Shown here piece by piece: positions 8,168 to 17,622 of a stretch of DNA of 34,375 nucleotides (the stretch's first letter is position 1; each line of letters begins with the position of its first letter). Below the pieces are notes generated by a model. That model was not told the origin of the DNA, ran no database searches, and saw only the letters and a list, made by a program, of their open reading frames with translations. The DNA is from Ignavibacteria bacterium UBA2373 (GTDB lineage Bacteria > Bacteroidota > Ignavibacteria > Kapaibacteriales > UBA961): NCBI GenBank assembly GCA_002344005.1, contig DDTD01000037.1, forward strand, positions 1 to 34,375. The letters run 5' to 3'. The translations under genes were made by a program, and so were the position numbers.

Positions 8168-8201
8168 TAGTATTCAATCCCGCAGGGATGACATAATACT
8201 A
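8168..8201. repeat. Nested inverted repeat
   Basis: Outer arms TAGTATT (8168-8174) and AATACTA (8195-8201) enclose a second hairpin ATCCC-GCA-GGGAT (8177-8189). There is no T-run, so it is not a normal terminator. Confidence 0.65.
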
Positions 8202-8207
8202 GCAAAA

Positions 8208-8260
8208 CCTTCCGAAAAACCTTCCCCTCCATCGGAGGGGTGTCCGCAGGACGGGGTGGG
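8208..8260. repeat. Second copy of the 19-base repeat followed by two hairpins
   Basis: It begins with CCTTCCGAAAAACCTTCCC (8208-8226), identical to 7900-7918. CCCCTCC-ATC-GGAGGGG (8224-8240) and GTCC-GCA-GGAC (8242-8252) follow, then GGGGTGGG. It has the layout of a palindromic intergenic repeat unit. Confidence 0.7.
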
Positions 8261-8275
8261 TTCATTCCATCAGAT

Positions 8276-8295
8276 GCAGTCTGACGGGGTGGATG
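8276..8295. repeat. 20-base direct repeat, copy 2
   Basis: Identical to 8113-8132. It ends ten bases before the stop codon of the next minus-strand gene. Confidence 0.75.
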
Positions 8296-8304
8296 ACTTT
8301 ATCA

Positions 8305-10710
8305 CTACCTCACCACCATAAACAGAGCTTTTTGTCCTGTGGCGGGAATGCGTGCACAATACATACCTGTCTGCCATCTGCTTATGTCTATCGAATTTTC
8401 ATATCCCTGATACATAAGCGAACCCTGCATATCGGCGATGAAGACCAAGGCATTATCAGTACCGGAGAGCGACAGAAAAGTATTGGCAGGATTGGGCATA
8501 ATGCGCAAAGTGCTGGGTGTTTCCTCTTCCTCCTTGACCCCCACAGGCGGAAAACGTAAACGGCTGCGCCATAGACCATGTGTAGCCGTACCCACATAGA
8601 TCCAGCCCTCAGGACTTGCTGCCATGACCGTAGCTTCAATATATGGCGTATATTCGGGTAATGGCGGTAAATTGCCATTGATAATTTTCCATGTGCTGCC
8701 TCTATCTGAAGAACGTAGAATCGGAGCCCAATAGTCATAAAGATAGATTCCTCCTACCGAGTCAGCGCAAAGAAATCTGCCCGGATCCGTCACCTCCGAA
8801 GGGTTAGGAGCAATCATTTTCTCTATTGAATAAATGCTAATACTATCCCATGTTTGACCATTATCTTGGGATAAATAGAGAAATGCTTCTCTATTACTAA
8901 AGTCACTACGGATGGCTGCTCCATGATATGTGATAAAGCATGTTTGTAATGCTTTGGAATAGAGTGCTGATGTATAACCAAAATCTTTCAATCCCGGCAA
9001 TATAGTTAAATGACTTTTTCCATTTTTCCAGAGAGTGGGTTTGAGGGCACCGAACAGAATAGAAGAATCGGGTAAAAAGCAGAGCGTATTGGGCATACCC
9101 TGCACACATCGCTCAATGAGTTGCCATGTTGTCCCATTGTCTGTTGATCGTTGCACACAATTCTCACTGCTGATATAGAGTGCATTTTCTTTATCAAGAG
9201 TAAGTACTGTTGGGTATGTAGTGCCATTGGTGAGTTTGGAAGGATTGACATCAAGGGTATCCCATACGGTACTGCCGGATGAAAGACGGAATAAACGGTG
9301 AAAATCATAATGATACATAGTATAATATTCCGGTGCATAACATTCTCTTTGTGTTCTGAAAACAGTTCCGTCATCGGCAACGGCAACATGACTTTGAGTT
9401 TTGCTTTTTCCACCGAGATATTCCCATTGCCATGTTTGTTGATTGCTACGCAAAAGTCCTTGTCCTGCATAGGTGCCGACATAAATTCTTCGTTGCTTAT
9501 CAAAGGTAATGCTCATAATGCGTGTACGGTCAAGATTGAGATACTGTTGATTCCATGTGCTTCCTCTATCGGTAGAAATCCAAAATTGATGATGATATGT
9601 TTGTGCGCAATACCGTCCATCATTGAGTACGGTAAAATAACGAATAATAGAATCGAAAGGAGTTCTGATTCTTTCAACAATAGTCCCATGTTTCGATAAT
9701 CTCCAGAGTTGTACTTTATCGGAATAATTATCGTAGAGAGTTGTCGGGGAATATAAAATAAAAGAACTGTCACGGTCAATACAGACAGCAAATCGCGATT
9801 CTACCGGTTGAGGTATTGTATCGAAGGGTGTAGAAATTCTTATATACTTATCGCCATCGAAAAAAGCGAGATTACGGCTCTTTTGAAGTATTTTATGATT
9901 ATTTCTTAAAGCAAATTGATAGTATTCTTTCCCGGGTATAATTTCGGGAACAGTGTCGTGAAGACGAAATCTGTAGATGGGGGGATTAGAATTGTCATAA
10001 TCCCCAAAATCACAATAGATATACTGTGTTTTTTCATCATAGGATAATCGCGTATCTATACAATCGTCATAAGTGCATAGAAATTCCTTTGACAAAATAG
10101 AAGTCCATGTTTTACCATGGTCAAGCGACTTGAATAGATAAATATGTGATTTTCTGCTACGTGTAATTCTACCGCTCGTCTCACCAATATCGGTAATAGG
10201 TAAATGCCAACATGATGCAATGAGAATGGAGTCATTAATCGAAAAAAAATTGCTTGCTGCACGGAGAGTATCATAGGCAAATCGCCAATATTTTCTGAAG
10301 GTATCAATACGAAAAATAAGTTGATGAGGAAGCCATGATTTTCCTTGATTTGTACTTTTAAGAATATGTTTTTCAGTGTTTGAATTGTCGGTAAATAGTG
10401 TGCTGTTTGGCATTTTAAATCTCGCATATATATCATTATTATGCTCGGTAATATTATATACATGGGGTAAATCAGAAAAGTCATAGAGCAGGGAATCAAA
10501 ATTTTTATTGAAAATCCATAAACCATCTTCTTTTGTCCATTCTCCATAATTATTAACACCGCCAACAATAATATTGCCATTGCGTAATTGTTGAATATTA
10601 CTGATGGTGAAATTTTGTGGCAAAGGTACTTTTTCCCATTCCCATTGGTCTTGGGCAAAAAGAAAAAGAGGAAAGAAGAAACAAAGAAAGAAAAAAGTAA
10701 AATATTTCAT
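8305..10710 (-). CDS. Secreted Asp-box repeat protein with T9SS C-terminal sorting domain
   Basis: 801 residues. A strongly hydrophobic signal peptide (MKYFTFFFLCFFFPLFLFAQ) is followed by spaced Asp-box motifs (STNQGKSWL, SLDHGKTWT, STDRGSTWN, STDNGTTWQ, SQDNGQTWD, SSDRGSTWK), indicating a propeller-type fold. The C-terminal ~75 residues begin RIMPNPANTF and resemble a T9SS type A sorting domain, so the protein is probably secreted through the outer membrane. It has the same architecture as the protein at 53-2056 but is longer and diverged. The frame is open up to 10791, but a promoter -7 box lies at 10728-10721, so I place the start at 10710; ATG 10716 is equally possible. There is no Shine-Dalgarno sequence; the message is probably leaderless. 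The ligand is unknown. Confidence 0.82.
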   Translation of the reverse strand: MKYFTFFFLCFFFPLFLFAQDQWEWEKVPLPQNFTISNIQQLRNGNIIVGGVNNYGEWTKEDGLWIFNKNFDSLLYDFSDLPHVYNITEHNNDIYARFKMPNSTLFTDNSNTEKHILKSTNQGKSWLPHQLIFRIDTFRKYWRFAYDTLRAASNFFSINDSILIASCWHLPITDIGETSGRITRSRKSHIYLFKSLDHGKTWTSILSKEFLCTYDDCIDTRLSYDEKTQYIYCDFGDYDNSNPPIYRFRLHDTVPEIIPGKEYYQFALRNNHKILQKSRNLAFFDGDKYIRISTPFDTIPQPVESRFAVCIDRDSSFILYSPTTLYDNYSDKVQLWRLSKHGTIVERIRTPFDSIIRYFTVLNDGRYCAQTYHHQFWISTDRGSTWNQQYLNLDRTRIMSITFDKQRRIYVGTYAGQGLLRSNQQTWQWEYLGGKSKTQSHVAVADDGTVFRTQRECYAPEYYTMYHYDFHRLFRLSSGSTVWDTLDVNPSKLTNGTTYPTVLTLDKENALYISSENCVQRSTDNGTTWQLIERCVQGMPNTLCFLPDSSILFGALKPTLWKNGKSHLTILPGLKDFGYTSALYSKALQTCFITYHGAAIRSDFSNREAFLYLSQDNGQTWDSISIYSIEKMIAPNPSEVTDPGRFLCADSVGGIYLYDYWAPILRSSDRGSTWKIINGNLPPLPEYTPYIEATVMAASPEGWIYVGTATHGLWRSRLRFPPVGVKEEEETPSTLRIMPNPANTFLSLSGTDNALVFIADMQGSLMYQGYENSIDISRWQTGMYCARIPATGQKALFMVVR

Positions 10711-10720
10711 AATCATTACA

Positions 10721-10753
10721 CAAAAATATTGTAAACCCTCTATACCGCCGCAA
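10721..10753 (-). promoter_or_regulatory. Promoter giving a near-leaderless transcript for the secreted Asp-box gene
   Basis: The minus strand reads TTG (10753-10751), 22 bases, then TATTTTTG (10728-10721), a perfect -7 box. The start point would fall near 10714, at or within a few bases of the ATG codons at 10716 and 10710. The spacing to TTG is slightly long. Confidence 0.55.
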
Positions 10754-10801
10754 TCGAAAAAAGTTCCATTTTTTATACTACTTTTTCTCATCTATATTCC
10801 A

Positions 10802-12088
10802 TTATGATGATCGTTGACGATGTTGTTTGCGCACAATGAGGCGGGCACCGGGTTTGAATGTTATATAATACCACATCCATTCAATCATCACGCGAAGCCG
10901 ATTGCGAAATCCGATAAGAAAAAATACATGAATACCAGCCCACATCAGCCATGCTATAAGCCCTGATATATTAAATGTACCGCGTATGGTCATAATTGCT
11001 TTTGCTCTTCCTATTGTTGCCAATGTTCCTTTATCAAGATAGGTGAAGGGCTTCCTTTGTTTTTTGCCAAGGCGACGAATAATTATGGAAGCAACATAAT
11101 GCGCTTGCTGCACGGCAACGGGACAGATTCCCGGTAATATTGACCCTTGTTTCTCTTCAAAATGAGCCGCATCGCCAATAACAAAAACATTCTCAAAATC
11201 GGGTACAGCACAATCACTCTCGACAATAGCTCTACCTTGTTGATCTAATGGTATGCCTGCTGTTCGTAAAAGGGGTGATGCTTCATTACCCGCAGCCCAT
11301 ATAATATTAGCACTTTCGATTATTTTTTGACCGTGCTTATTTTCCAAAGTCACCGTATGATCAGTCATATCAATGACACGTGATTCTACAATGACGGTCA
11401 CACCAAGGTGTTCTAAATCTTTTTGTGCCTTTTCGGATAAAGAAGAGGGAAACGATGACAATATTCTTGTACCGGCATCCACTAAAAAAATGCGAATATC
11501 GGATTTACGCAATGGAGGGAAATCATGAAGCATGGCTTTTTCACCAATTTCTGCTAAAGCACCGGCTACTTCTACTCCGGTGGGACCTCCGCCAACAATA
11601 ACAAAAGTCAAATATTGTTGTGCTTCGTGAGTGCCATAGACATGCTCGGCTTTTTCAAAGGATAACAGTACTTTTTCACGAATATACAGCGCATCATCAA
11701 GATTTTTAAGACCGGGCGCATATTGTTCCCATTCGGGATGACCATAATAGGAATGACGCGCTCCCGGCGCAAGGATGAGATAATCATAATCCATTCTGCC
11801 TTGGTCGGCAAGAATTATATAATTTTCTTTTAAATGTAAAGACTGCACTTCGTCCATTTCGACTTTAATGGAGTTTTTTCCACGTAGAATAGTCCGAATA
11901 GGCGATGCAATATCACCGGGCGATAAAGCGGCAGTTGCAACTTGATAGAGCATCGGCTGAAAAAGGTGATGATTGGTTCTATCAATGAGGACGGTGTCTA
12001 TATTGCTTTTATCTAAAGATTTAGCTGCATTGAGTCCGCCAAAACCTGCACCAACGATAACAACGCGCGGATTTTTTCTCATGGTCAT
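10802..12088 (-). CDS. ndh: Type II NADH dehydrogenase (NDH-2)
   Basis: 428 residues. It oxidises NADH and reduces quinone at the inner face of the cytoplasmic membrane without pumping protons. The FAD-binding GAGFGG lies at 13-18, followed by HHLFQPMLYQVATAALSPGDI, which is diagnostic of NDH-2. The NAD-binding GGGPTG is at 166-171, and the second FAD contact VFVIGDAAH at 301-309. The C-terminal amphipathic segment (AWLMWAGIHVFFLIGFRNRL) would anchor it to the membrane. AAGGAACAG precedes the ATG at 12088. A TATTTTCG sequence at 12124-12117 could be its -7 box. The 204-base gap after ppk suggests its own transcript. Confidence 0.93.
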   Translation of the reverse strand: MTMRKNPRVVIVGAGFGGLNAAKSLDKSNIDTVLIDRTNHHLFQPMLYQVATAALSPGDIASPIRTILRGKNSIKVEMDEVQSLHLKENYIILADQGRMDYDYLILAPGARHSYYGHPEWEQYAPGLKNLDDALYIREKVLLSFEKAEHVYGTHEAQQYLTFVIVGGGPTGVEVAGALAEIGEKAMLHDFPPLRKSDIRIFLVDAGTRILSSFPSSLSEKAQKDLEHLGVTVIVESRVIDMTDHTVTLENKHGQKIIESANIIWAAGNEASPLLRTAGIPLDQQGRAIVESDCAVPDFENVFVIGDAAHFEEKQGSILPGICPVAVQQAHYVASIIIRRLGKKQRKPFTYLDKGTLATIGRAKAIMTIRGTFNISGLIAWLMWAGIHVFFLIGFRNRLRVMIEWMWYYITFKPGARLIVRKQHRQRSS

Positions 12089-12292
12089 AGCTGTTCCTTA
12101 TAGTATGGATATACTACGAAAATAAGAGAATAGTGCGAAATCGGTGCTTTTACTATAAAAGAATTCGATTGTGCTGAACATTATTTGTTCTCATCATCAA
12201 CCGATACGTATCCTGTGATGAAGATTATCCTTGCCGCTGATGAAAATATATACCTTTATCATAGCATGAGAGGAAGTGTCATTCTCTCTCTT

Positions 12293-14389
12293 TTATTTTT
12301 TCTCCGAGTGCTTTTCCAAAAAATATGATTGAGCATTAAATGCCGGTTCTTCGGGATTTTTTTCAACAGTGGTATATGTCCCCGAGGGCAATAATACTCT
12401 TGACCTATTATTGTCTTTCCAATACGTTTCCATAATGTCTGCTATGGCGGTAAAGGCATCATTATCAAGAATAGGGAACATTATTTCCACACGGCGGATA
12501 AAATTACGCGGCATCCAATCTGCACTTGACAGATATAATTCAGGAGAGCCATTATTACCGAAATAAAATATGCGTGAATGTTCTAAAAATCTTCCCAAGA
12601 TGCTCCGTACTTCGATATTTTCACTCATATCTTTTACTCCCGGGCGCAAACAACAAACTCCACGAATAATTAATCGTATTTTTACTCCTTTTTGCGATGC
12701 TTTATAGAGTGCCCTGATAATATCTTCATCAACAAGTGAATTCATTTTTGCAAAAATCATACCCGGTGATTCAATGCTATGGTTTTCGCTTTCGCGGTTG
12801 ATAAGTCGCAGCACATCACTTTTTAAGGTTTTCGGTGCAACAGAAAATTGTTCCCATCTCGTGTGATTTGAATAACCTGTCAACATATTAAAGACATTGA
12901 TGGCATCTTCGGCAAAATCCTCTCTCGCAGAAAAAATACCGATGTCGGTATAAATTCGTGAGGTAGATAAATTGTAATTTCCGGTTGATAAATGAACATA
13001 AGTTTTTATCTTTTTTTCTTCTTTTCTGACAACCATAGCAATTTTGCAATGTGTTTTTAGCCCCACAACACCATAGACCACATGCGCGCCTGCTTGTTCC
13101 AATTCTCTTGCCCATTGAATATTATTTTCTTCATCGAATCGAGCTTTTAATTCTACGAATGCAGTTACTTGTTTCCCATGTTCTACGGCTTTTTTCAATA
13201 CTTCCACTAAGGGAGAATTTTTTCCTGCTCTGTATAAAGTAATTTTAATGGCAAGTACTTTAGAATCATGAGCAGCAGCCATAAGAAATTTAATCACACT
13301 ATTGCTGAATGAATCAAAAGGATGATGGACAACGATATCTTTTTTTGCAATATTTTCAAAAATTTCATCATCCGTGCCGATAAATTCCGGTAATTTCCGT
13401 GAGGATAATTTAGGATCTTTTAATTCGGGAATTTCAAGCCCAACAATAGCAAAAAATTCGGGGAAATTTAATATTCGATTTACTGTATAAACATCATAAG
13501 AATCTAAGCCGGTGGAAGTACGCAATAATGTGATAAGATGCTCAGGCATATCGCCCATTATTTCCATTCGTACCGGTGCAGCGCCCCACGGTCTTTGTCT
13601 GATTTGTTCTTGCAACTCTGTTACCAAATCACTTGCTTCATCTTCGGCAACTTCCAAATCTGCATCGCGCGTCACCCGAAAGGCATAAGAACCTTCGATA
13701 GTAAAGCCGGGATACAGCACTTGTGAGTTTGCTTGGATTATTTCTTCAAGTAAGACAAAATGATAGCCCGAATTGCGCTTTAATCGGACAAAACGCGGTA
13801 AAACAGGCGGCAATTGTAACACGGCTATTTTACCACCCGTCGCGGAAGAATCTGCTTCATTGAGCATATAGACAATATTCAAACTTCTATTGAGAAGGCG
13901 AGGAAATGGATGCGCTGTGTCTAAAGCTAATGGTGTGAGAATGGGTAAAACATCATCAAAGAAATACTCTTTGAGGCGATCCCTTTCTCTGGCTGAAAGA
14001 GTTGCATATTTATGGATGTAAATATCATTTTTTTCCATTTCGGGAAAAATTTGATTTTGTAATATAGCGGCATGACGCTCATAAAGCTCTGTCACACGTT
14101 TGCGGATGGATTGCAATTGCTGTCTGGCACTTAAGCCGTCGCCCGATAGCTCAAATATGTCATTTTCTATTTGATCTTTCAGTCCTGCTACACGAATCAT
14201 AAAAAATTCGTCAAGATTAGAATCGAAGATGATGAGAAATTTTAAGCGTTCAAGCAATGGATGTTCGTGATTTTCCGCTTCATCAAGTACTCTGTTATTG
14301 AATTCCAACCAAGCAAGCTCGCGGTTAAAAAATAGTTCATTGCTTTTGAATTGCGATAAAAGTATTTTCGGCATTGTAAGATTTATCAT
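12293..14389 (-). CDS. ppk: Polyphosphate kinase 1
   Basis: 698 residues, the typical PPK1 length. It reversibly transfers the gamma-phosphate of ATP to polyphosphate. The N-domain starts with FFNRELAWLEFNNRVLDEA, then the head domain with SNLDEFFMIRVAGLKDQ. The two catalytic PLD-like domains include VVHHPFDSF (353-361), KITLYRAGKNSPLVEVL, and GLKTHCK, in which H447 is the expected phosphorylated histidine. The start at 14389 has no Shine-Dalgarno sequence; ATG 14374 is an alternative five codons later. It is flanked by ndh downstream and an exported protein gene upstream, with no phosphate-regulon genes such as ppx or phoU in view. Confidence 0.95.
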   Translation of the reverse strand: MINLTMPKILLSQFKSNELFFNRELAWLEFNNRVLDEAENHEHPLLERLKFLIIFDSNLDEFFMIRVAGLKDQIENDIFELSGDGLSARQQLQSIRKRVTELYERHAAILQNQIFPEMEKNDIYIHKYATLSARERDRLKEYFFDDVLPILTPLALDTAHPFPRLLNRSLNIVYMLNEADSSATGGKIAVLQLPPVLPRFVRLKRNSGYHFVLLEEIIQANSQVLYPGFTIEGSYAFRVTRDADLEVAEDEASDLVTELQEQIRQRPWGAAPVRMEIMGDMPEHLITLLRTSTGLDSYDVYTVNRILNFPEFFAIVGLEIPELKDPKLSSRKLPEFIGTDDEIFENIAKKDIVVHHPFDSFSNSVIKFLMAAAHDSKVLAIKITLYRAGKNSPLVEVLKKAVEHGKQVTAFVELKARFDEENNIQWARELEQAGAHVVYGVVGLKTHCKIAMVVRKEEKKIKTYVHLSTGNYNLSTSRIYTDIGIFSAREDFAEDAINVFNMLTGYSNHTRWEQFSVAPKTLKSDVLRLINRESENHSIESPGMIFAKMNSLVDEDIIRALYKASQKGVKIRLIIRGVCCLRPGVKDMSENIEVRSILGRFLEHSRIFYFGNNGSPELYLSSADWMPRNFIRRVEIMFPILDNDAFTAIADIMETYWKDNNRSRVLLPSGTYTTVEKNPEEPAFNAQSYFLEKHSEKK

Positions 14390-14434
14390 GTTAAAAAGTG
14401 TGTTAATATACGACTGTGCCTATGATTGACAGTG

Positions 14435-16108
14435 TTAATTTCCGATAACACAAGTCGTTTTGGCAATATAGACATCATTGTCATCATTGTTTATTGCTTC
14501 AAGATACACGACATATATACCCACAGCGACGGCATTGCCATCATTATCTTTCCCATCCCAGATATATTCGCCCTGTTTACCCGTAAGAGGCGCATTCACC
14601 AATGTGCGTACTTCTTCGCCTTCTTTTGAGAAAATGAGAATCCTTAATCGTGCTTGCACAAAAGGAGTGGTGTAGGAAAGCAAGGTGCGTTCGTAGCGTG
14701 GAGGATAGGGTGAAAAAGGGTTCGGCGAGATGGTGAATGTACCGCCATTACTTTTTTCTACAAGATTGCTGTTGGGTAAAGTAGGCGTGGCACCGTATTG
14801 ATTGGTGCAAGAAACCCATGAATCACGATAATGGGATTGTAATGAAGGGGAAAGCTTTTCGACAGATATGCCGCGCGATGTGCTGAGTGACGATGCTTTC
14901 CAATTGGATGTATATTGCAAAGAGTCTTGAATATCGCCATTGGGATTGCGTAACACTATGTCATCGCCGGAATTATTCAAACTTAGACTTTTGGGTAGAA
15001 TATATACTTTAGCGCTGTCAATGTTCGGATAAAGGAAAATACTGCTGTCTGAGCATAGTACGGCATAATCATTGGGAGCTATTGTAAGTGGTTTGTTAAT
15101 GATATGACGGTTTGATGGAGTTGTATAACCTGTATTATCATGAATTTGCCAATGCAGTAACGATACGATGCTGTCGGAAGTATTGGTAATTTCAATAAAC
15201 TCGGGGCGTGATATGTCTTCATCATACAAAAACTCATTAATGTGTAAAGGGCGTGAGGAATGGGGAGGGTAGAGTGCTAAAGAAGTACTATTGTTGTATA
15301 AACGCTCGTCTCCTACATTGAGTACATTCACATAAATGTCATTGACATGATAACGTTTCAGCAAGGCAGAAAGTGCTGTAAAGGGTACTGTCATGGTACT
15401 AAGAGAATCAGGTAACAGAGGTTTAGTAAGAATATGAGTCAAGAGCAAGGAATCCGATTGTGATGAAATTCGTAACGGTAAAGAATCTTGATGATTTGTT
15501 AAACCATTGTTTTTTATGGTTATAGATAGTTTTTTTTCGTATGAATCAAAACTCGTTTTCCATAGCATTAAATCTTTTCTTACTTTTGTGTGACTATTGA
15601 CATAGCCAATGGTCGAGCTGTCGGGTGCAATGCTTTGAAGCAGATTTGAAGGTAAGTATGCTGGAAGTGTCATCGAAACACGTTCAAAAGAGATGCCTTT
15701 GCGAGCATCTTTGAGCGAATACCATAAAGAATCAATGACAACCGAATCTTTATTGCGCAACACGATGATATCATTGGTATTATTCAGAGTAGGCGTTTTG
15801 ATTTCAACGAATAGTACATTGACAGAGGGTAAAGTGTGTGATTCACGAAGCGATGAGGTGTCACGTGTCAGTACAATATATGATCTGCCTTTTGCCGTGA
15901 ATGTAACCTTTATGCTCGTCGTTCTGTCATGGATATAGCCATTAAATTGGACTGTATTTGCAGATGAATTATAAAGCTCGATCCATTCGGGATTACCTGT
16001 AACCGGAGCGGGCTGAAATTCACTGAGTACAATTTGTCCTTGTGAAGGATAGCTAAGAATAAAAAAGAAAAACAATACAATAATGTATCGAAATGGTAAG
16101 AGAGTCAT
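14435..16108 (-). CDS. Exported lamin-tail-domain protein with FlgD-like C-terminal Ig module
   Basis: 557 residues. A signal peptide (MTLLPFRYIIVLFFFFILSYPSQGQ) comes first. Two lamin-tail-like beta domains follow: the first with IVLSEFQPAP...PEWIELYNSS, the second with LHINEFLYDE...PEFIEITNTS and a matching IAPNDYAVLCSDSS strand. The C-terminus reads FTISPNPFSPY, then GEYIWDGKDNDGNAVAVGIYVVYLEA, the FlgD-like Ig fold often found at the end of secreted proteins in Chlorobiota/Ignavibacteria-type genomes. The role is unknown; surface or matrix binding is plausible. I chose the ATG at 16108 because GAGGG lies upstream and it opens the signal peptide; seven more codons upstream are also open. 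It is divergent from the GWxTD operon. Confidence 0.8.
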   Translation of the reverse strand: MTLLPFRYIIVLFFFFILSYPSQGQIVLSEFQPAPVTGNPEWIELYNSSANTVQFNGYIHDRTTSIKVTFTAKGRSYIVLTRDTSSLRESHTLPSVNVLFVEIKTPTLNNTNDIIVLRNKDSVVIDSLWYSLKDARKGISFERVSMTLPAYLPSNLLQSIAPDSSTIGYVNSHTKVRKDLMLWKTSFDSYEKKLSITIKNNGLTNHQDSLPLRISSQSDSLLLTHILTKPLLPDSLSTMTVPFTALSALLKRYHVNDIYVNVLNVGDERLYNNSTSLALYPPHSSRPLHINEFLYDEDISRPEFIEITNTSDSIVSLLHWQIHDNTGYTTPSNRHIINKPLTIAPNDYAVLCSDSSIFLYPNIDSAKVYILPKSLSLNNSGDDIVLRNPNGDIQDSLQYTSNWKASSLSTSRGISVEKLSPSLQSHYRDSWVSCTNQYGATPTLPNSNLVEKSNGGTFTISPNPFSPYPPRYERTLLSYTTPFVQARLRILIFSKEGEEVRTLVNAPLTGKQGEYIWDGKDNDGNAVAVGIYVVYLEAINNDDNDVYIAKTTCVIGN

Positions 16109-16197
16109 ACTTTTTTCCCTCGAATACACGGTTTGTTGAGTAAAAATACGAATAATAGTGAAAATAATAAACAGTATATACTCTCTAAGAGATAATT

Positions 16198-17622
16198 ATG
16201 GTAAGAATTTGTTTTGTTATACTTGCATCTGTATTGATGAGTATTGGTACAGTACATACCAAGCCGATTTCCTTTACAATTGATTTTTGTCAATTTGCAG
16301 GGAAAAATGGAGAAACACGGATTGAGGTATATTATGCATATCCCGATACAACCGTTACATATACTAAAAAAGATAATACATATATTGGTCAATTACAGAT
16401 TCATCAAGTAATAAAAAATACTGATGGATTGATTGTTAATGATAATATATGGCGTTTGGAAAATATTGCAGATAAACCCATAACGGTTCATAGAATGTAC
16501 CATTATTCTCAAAAAGTTCTTTTGTTGCAACCCGGCACTTATACAATGTCTATTGAAATCACAGATCCTGCCGATCCAACAACAGTAGCTAAAAGAGAAG
16601 TGCGATTGAATGTGCGCAGTTTTGGGAAGCCATATATTGAAGCAAGTGATTTACAACTTTCTCAAGGAATTTCACCTGTTGATCCCAAGCAAAAACAATC
16701 TAATTTTACAAAACACGGATTGAATGTGTTACCTAATCCAATGCAAGAAGTTGTTGGTACAGACCCGGTAGTGACTACATATTGTGAATTATATAATGTA
16801 AAAAAATATGCAGGTGATACTGTTGCTGTTCTTTATAGAATTTTTGACGGTGTCCGCAGAGTGGTTGCATCCAAAGAATATACACGTCTTGTAGGCAGCG
16901 ATACAATGATTGAACATACTTCTTTAGGGCTTAATGGTTTGCCAAGCGGTGTGTATTTTATTCAACTTTCTGTTGCTTCATATAAAAATGAAAGTGATGT
17001 GGCATATTCGACAAAAAAAATGTACATTTTGAACCCTGCAATGCCTCCGCGTATGGCAGCTCCATACAGCGAAGACGAATTATTCTCAATGAGTGAATGG
17101 GCAACAATGGGTGAAAAGACACTTATGGATGAATTTGAAAAAGCACAATACATTGTTACAAAAACTGAGTCTGAATTATTTGCAGAATTAGTGGATGTAA
17201 AAGCAAAGCAGAAATTTATGTATCGTTTTTGGTCCACTCGTGACCCCAATAAAGAAACTATTGAAAATGAACGATTATTAGAATATCGCAGAGCAATTCA
17301 ATATGCTGATATTCATTATTCTAATCCGCGTATCGGCGAAGGATGGCGTACCGATATGGGAAGAGTATTGTGTAAATATGGATTTCCGACAACCATTGAC
17401 AGAGGAAATGTTGTGGCTGAATCAAATGCATATCAAACATGGTATTATGACAGGACACAAGGGGGGATAAATTTTAATTTCGTTGATATACATAATGTCA
17501 ATAATTATGTGTTGGTACATTCCAATGCAATTAATGAAGTAAGAAATGAAAATTGGATGAATGTCTATGTACATAAATCCAGAAATGATATGAATAATTC
17601 TACAAATGGACAAAGAAGATAA
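16198..17622 (+). CDS. GWxTD-domain exported protein
   Basis: 474 residues. An N-terminal signal peptide (ends near VHTKP) precedes two beta-rich regions, one with FAGKNGETRIEVYYAYPD. The C-terminal third holds the GWxTD domain: KFMYRFWSTRDPNKETIENE, then GEGWRTDMGRVLCKYGFPTTID with the name-giving GWRTD at 382-386, then QTWYYD and NFNFVD. The domain is widespread in Acidobacteriota, Chlorobiota and related phyla, but I know of no established function. The stop codon overlaps the next start (TAATG), so it is translationally coupled to an LpxL-like acyltransferase and then a GT9 glycosyltransferase. That context points to an envelope role, which is inference. Confidence 0.88.
   Translation: MVRICFVILASVLMSIGTVHTKPISFTIDFCQFAGKNGETRIEVYYAYPDTTVTYTKKDNTYIGQLQIHQVIKNTDGLIVNDNIWRLENIADKPITVHRMYHYSQKVLLLQPGTYTMSIEITDPADPTTVAKREVRLNVRSFGKPYIEASDLQLSQGISPVDPKQKQSNFTKHGLNVLPNPMQEVVGTDPVVTTYCELYNVKKYAGDTVAVLYRIFDGVRRVVASKEYTRLVGSDTMIEHTSLGLNGLPSGVYFIQLSVASYKNESDVAYSTKKMYILNPAMPPRMAAPYSEDELFSMSEWATMGEKTLMDEFEKAQYIVTKTESELFAELVDVKAKQKFMYRFWSTRDPNKETIENERLLEYRRAIQYADIHYSNPRIGEGWRTDMGRVLCKYGFPTTIDRGNVVAESNAYQTWYYDRTQGGINFNFVDIHNVNNYVLVHSNAINEVRNENWMNVYVHKSRNDMNNSTNGQRR

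Noticed and set aside
10757..10789. Terminator after ndh
   Set aside because: AAAAAGT/ACTTTTT arms can pair, but the stem is wholly AT-rich with a long loop; too weak to call.
10711..10791. N-terminal extension of the second Asp-box protein
   Set aside because: It contains the promoter -7 box and would bury the signal peptide.
12089..12292. Small gene or RNA between ndh and ppk
   Set aside because: No convincing open frame with a start signal, and only weak short inverted repeats.
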